Of a DNA stretch of 64,000 nucleotides, positions 61,281 to 64,000 are shown piece after piece. The stretch comes from Natrialba aegyptia DSM 13077. GTDB taxonomy: Archaea; Halobacteriota; Halobacteria; Halobacteriales; Natrialbaceae. Location of the stretch: NCBI RefSeq assembly GCF_000337535.1, contig NZ_AOIP01000032.1, positions 156,896-220,895 on the forward strand, written 5' to 3'. The notes beneath the pieces are model-generated. The model was given only the letters and a program-made list of their open reading frames with translations. It made no database searches and was not told the DNA's origin. A program made the translations under genes and the position numbers. The stretch's first letter is position 1. Each line of letters starts with the position of its first letter.

Positions 61281-62519
61281 TCAGGCCTCGTCGAAGAGTT
61301 CGTCGCCGTCGATCATGTGCTCCTCGACGGCGTCCATATCGAGCGTCACGCCGAGTCCCGGTTTCTCGGGGATTTCGATGTAGCCGTCCTCGATGATGTC
61401 TTCTTCGACCAGGTCCGCCCACCAGTCGAGTTCGTAGGAGTGGTACTCGACGGCGAGCGAGTTCGGAATCGCCGCGCCGACGTGGGCGCTCGCCATCGTC
61501 GCGACGGGTGAGGAAACGTTGTGCATCGCAACGGGCACGTAGTAGAGGTCGGCGAGGTCGGCGATCTTCTGCGTTTCGCGCATGCCACCGACCTTGGGCA
61601 TGTCGGGGGCGATGATGTCGACGGCCTGCTCTTCGAGCAGGCGGCGCTGGCCGTGTTTGCGGTAGACGTTTTCGCCGACGGTGATCGGCGTCGTGGTCCC
61701 CTGCGTGACCTCCCGCTGGACGTCGTGGTTCTCCGGCGGGACGGGGTCTTCGAGCCACCAGACGTCGTACGCTTCGAGGCGTTCCGCGAGACGCTTGGCG
61801 GAGCCGCCGGAGAACGTCCAGTGACAGTCGAAAGCCACGTCGGCGCGGTCGCCGACGCGTTCGGTGACGGCTTCGACGATCGAGGCCTTGTGTTCGATCT
61901 CGGGTTCGCGAAGGTGGCGGTTCGCGCGGTCCTTTTCGTGGCCCGAGGGAACGTCGAGGTCGAACTTCAGGGCGTCGTAGCCGAGTTCTTCGACGACGCG
62001 CTCGGCTTCGTCGGCGCAGGCGTCGGGGTCGGCCTCCTCCTCGGTGTGACAGTCGCAGTAGACGCGGACCTCGTCGCGGTACTTGCCGCCGAGCAACTGG
62101 TAGGCCGGCACGTCGAGAATCTTCCCCGCGAGGTCGTGGAGCGCGACCTCGATTCCCGCGATTGCGGTCACGGTGACGCCGCCGATCGAGCCCTCGCCGG
62201 ACATCTTCTGGACGAGGTGTTCCGTGAGTCGGTCAATGTCGAGCGGGTTCTCGCCCTGCAGGAACGGCGTCATGCGCTGGATCAGCTCTGGAACGCCCGC
62301 CCCCCAGTACGCCTCACCGGTACCGACGGTCCCCGCGTCCGTGTAGATTCGCACGAGCGTCCACGGGAAATTGCCGTCGATCATCGTCGTCTGGATGTCC
62401 GTGATCTCGACATCGCGGCCGCCCCCGCGTTCTCGTGTAACGCCCATCGTCTCCGCCGAGAGTTCGCGCATCGTGTACTCGGCGTTCGGGTCGTGAAGCT
62501 GCGAGTAATCGATTCCCAT
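61281..62519 (-). CDS. gnaD: Gluconate dehydratase (enolase superfamily)
   Basis: The 412-aa enzyme has the muconate-lactonising/mandelate-racemase plan. It keeps ALKFDLDV (Lys), DVAFDCHWTF (Asp ligand), WWLEDPVPPEN (Glu ligand), TVGENVYRKHGQ (Glu ligand) and PVAMHNVSSPV (His). It closely resembles the haloarchaeal gluconate dehydratase that makes 2-keto-3-deoxygluconate. The adjacent glucose dehydrogenase gene makes gluconate, so the pair supplies the first steps of the semi-phosphorylative Entner-Doudoroff pathway. A xylonate or arabinonate dehydratase is the main alternative. Confidence 0.92.
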   Translation of the reverse strand: MGIDYSQLHDPNAEYTMRELSAETMGVTRERGGGRDVEITDIQTTMIDGNFPWTLVRIYTDAGTVGTGEAYWGAGVPELIQRMTPFLQGENPLDIDRLTEHLVQKMSGEGSIGGVTVTAIAGIEVALHDLAGKILDVPAYQLLGGKYRDEVRVYCDCHTEEEADPDACADEAERVVEELGYDALKFDLDVPSGHEKDRANRHLREPEIEHKASIVEAVTERVGDRADVAFDCHWTFSGGSAKRLAERLEAYDVWWLEDPVPPENHDVQREVTQGTTTPITVGENVYRKHGQRRLLEEQAVDIIAPDMPKVGGMRETQKIADLADLYYVPVAMHNVSSPVATMASAHVGAAIPNSLAVEYHSYELDWWADLVEEDIIEDGYIEIPEKPGLGVTLDMDAVEEHMIDGDELFDEA

Positions 62520-62583
62520 AGAAACCCCACTTACACCTATGGTAGTAATTGTTTTGAATCCGTGGTGAGTTCACGAGTCTCAC

Positions 62584-63663
62584 TCAGAAGCCGCCCGCCG
62601 GCGCGTCGAACTCGACCGCAGTTTTGACGACATCGTCGCCGTTCTTGAATGCTTCCGTGTACTCGCCGAGATCGTAGACGCCCGTCACGAGTTCGTCGGT
62701 GAACCACGCGGGAAGTTGGGAGAGCGTGTCGATGGCGGCCTCGAAGTGGCCGCGGTGGGAGTTGACGGTGCCGAGGAGTGCCTTGTTGTGCAAGACGAGT
62801 TCGCGGTGGAGGCGACCGCCGTCGACCTCGAACTCCCAGGGTTCGGGGACGCCGAGCAGGACGCCGACCCCGTTGGGTGCGAGCGCGTCGACCGTCTCGA
62901 AGGCGTGTTTGGCGTGTCCGGTCGCCTCGTAGACCAGATCGACGGCTTCGTGGGCGTCCGGGATCTCCGAAACCGGCGTCTCGCGGGAGTCGACGTAGGT
63001 CGCGCCGAGATCCTCGACGAGTTCGACGGTCGGATGGGAGCGATCCCGCCGACCGAGACAGTAGGTGCGGTCGATGTCGAGGACCGATCCGAACATCGCG
63101 AGCGTGAGCAGTCCGAGCGGGCCGTTACCGAGGACGAGCGCCGTTTCGGGGTCCCAATCGAACGCGGAGCGAGACGCGACGGCGTGCTCGATCGCCTTCT
63201 CGGTGATGCTGATCGGTTCGACGAGAAAGCCGAGTTCGGCGAGTTCAGGCGGGATCGAAACGAGATACTCGGCGGGGCTAGTGAAGTATTCCGCCATGAA
63301 CCCGTGTGCACCCACGATCCCGCGCTCGAAGTACTCGTCCTCGGGTGCCATATCCGGCTCGCCTCGCTCGAAGAACTCGTTGGAGCGACCCGGCGGGCGG
63401 CGAACGGTCGGCACGACGAACTCGCCGGCGTCGAGGTCGGTGCCGTTTGGCTCTTCGACGACGCCGACGGCCTCGTGGCCGAGGACGAGTCGGTCAGCGC
63501 CCGCGGGCAGGTTTCCGTGATGGCCCGCGATTACTTCGTGGTCGGTCCCGTCGATCCCGACGCGAAGCGTGCGCACGAGCGCTTCTCCCGGTTCGGGTTC
63601 GGGACGGGGCCGCTCGACGAGCGAAGGCTCCCCAGCACCCGGTTCGACAGCGATCGCTTTCAT
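62584..63663 (-). CDS. gdh: Glucose 1-dehydrogenase, zinc-dependent
   Basis: The 359-aa medium-chain dehydrogenase begins MKAIAVEPGAGEPSLVERP. It shows the haloarchaeal zinc site with Asp38 (GIDGTDHE), His63 and Glu64 (LGHEAVG) and a later Glu in LVEPISITEK. The cofactor loop is VLGNGPLGLL. It matches closely the enzyme of Haloferax mediterranei, which oxidises glucose with NADP. It is directly upstream of the gluconate dehydratase gene, with 64 bp between. Confidence 0.95.
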   Translation of the reverse strand: MKAIAVEPGAGEPSLVERPRPEPEPGEALVRTLRVGIDGTDHEVIAGHHGNLPAGADRLVLGHEAVGVVEEPNGTDLDAGEFVVPTVRRPPGRSNEFFERGEPDMAPEDEYFERGIVGAHGFMAEYFTSPAEYLVSIPPELAELGFLVEPISITEKAIEHAVASRSAFDWDPETALVLGNGPLGLLTLAMFGSVLDIDRTYCLGRRDRSHPTVELVEDLGATYVDSRETPVSEIPDAHEAVDLVYEATGHAKHAFETVDALAPNGVGVLLGVPEPWEFEVDGGRLHRELVLHNKALLGTVNSHRGHFEAAIDTLSQLPAWFTDELVTGVYDLGEYTEAFKNGDDVVKTAVEFDAPAGGF

Positions 63664-63741
63664 ACCCGGATCTGAGAACCGGCGAAATAAAAATTTACCT
63701 CTCTAGTAGTAAATCTCTGAATACGGGTCGGCCGTCGGCAG

Positions 63742-63764
63742 TACTTATAATATATTTTATAGTA
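63742..63764. promoter_or_regulatory. AT-rich imperfect palindrome upstream of gdh
   Basis: TACT at 63742-63745 and AGTA at 63761-63764 flank an AT-rich core that is partly self-complementary (centre ATATATT). It lies about 80-100 bp before the gdh start. Its TACT ends recall TrmB-type sugar-regulator sites, but the spacing differs, so the assignment is tentative. Confidence 0.35.
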
Positions 63765-63892
63765 ATGGCCGAGCGAGTTCGCTTCAATCGTTTCCCAGCG
63801 ACGGCGAGTAACGGGCTGTGAGGCGCTCGTTCGGCCGAACTCGATCCGAGTTCGGTTGCTGCCCACACTACGTTTGGCAGTATATTCTGTAT

Positions 63893-63909
63893 ATCGTGAC
63901 TCTCACGAT
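63893..63909. promoter_or_regulatory. 7-bp perfect inverted repeat
   Basis: ATCGTGA (63893-63899) and TCACGAT (63903-63909) form an exact dyad around CTC. It lies 230 bp before the gdh start and could serve an unseen gene to the right. The function is unknown. Confidence 0.35.
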
Positions 63910-64000
63910 TCGTAACTGGTGTTCGAGACGGTCGGTGCATTCGGAATACGGTGGTTTTTCGTCATAGATCGGCACTACCTGCCAGGCAGCAGCGATTTTT

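Larger units (their letters stand above)
63664..64000. other. Upstream region of glucose dehydrogenase, no gene seen
   Basis: 337 bp to the window end with no convincing gene. Minus-strand AT-rich sequence GTAAATTTTTATTTCG at about 63685-63700 probably includes the gdh TATA box. Two palindromes lie further up and are listed separately. Confidence 0.45.

Overview
The window is a piece of a haloarchaeal chromosome, most likely a member of Natrialbaceae, though the genus cannot be fixed from sequence alone. The evidence is the high GC content outside the first 2 kb, the very acidic proteins, leaderless-type promoters with a TATA box about 27 bp before the start, a tRNA-Trp whose intron carries a box C motif, F420-dependent and geranylgeranyl-reductase enzymes, and many families found only in Halobacteria (DUF5794, DUF7110, DUF7122, DUF5788, DUF5789, DUF7139).

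Layout. 1-1997 is an AT-rich remnant of an integrated element abutting the 3' end of tRNA-Trp. It holds the first 33 codons of an IS630-type transposase, the C-terminal stub of a tyrosine integrase, and an intact two-gene cassette: a 281-aa soluble protein overlapping a 204-aa membrane protein. 1998-26000 is mostly core genome: IMP dehydrogenase, an E1-YcaO fusion, an SPFH protein, GrpE, an XPB helicase and its nuclease partner Bax1 (separated by an MscS channel and a dead lipoprotein gene), RsmB-type methyltransferase with DUF7122, a PAC2 protein, geranylgeranyl reductase, aldo/keto reductase, AGE epimerase, a PAPS-reductase-like PP-loop protein and UDP-GlcNAc 2-epimerase. 27000-28400 is a gene-poor patch with a perfect 10-bp palindrome and a decayed gene. 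28500-34400 mixes small core genes (DUF7110, glutaredoxin, CBS, DUF309) with an 81-bp palindromic repeat, a divergent nickel module (NicO-type transporter and NikR) and tRNA-Leu(CAA).

34500-51600 holds methionine aminopeptidase, IMPase, DUF63, a CPBP protein, a benzoylformate-decarboxylase-like TPP enzyme, CinA, an aminotransferase preceded by a 16-bp tandem repeat, DUF2267-USP, a Get3/ArsA ATPase, several small membrane proteins, an SDR and a MATE exporter. 51600-64000 holds endonuclease V, an AN1-rhomboid protein, the DUF5788-PolX-Mut7C operon, a PHP protein, the essential SecE-Spt5 pair, an F420-dependent oxidoreductase, a Tat-exported HtrA protease, and gluconate dehydratase with glucose dehydrogenase, which are the first two steps of the semi-phosphorylative Entner-Doudoroff pathway.

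The best candidate for an undescribed system is the element-borne cassette at 346-1805. Its layout (soluble sensor-sized protein translationally coupled to a four-helix membrane protein) recalls two-gene membrane-targeting phage-exclusion modules, but I see no sequence motif that proves such a role.
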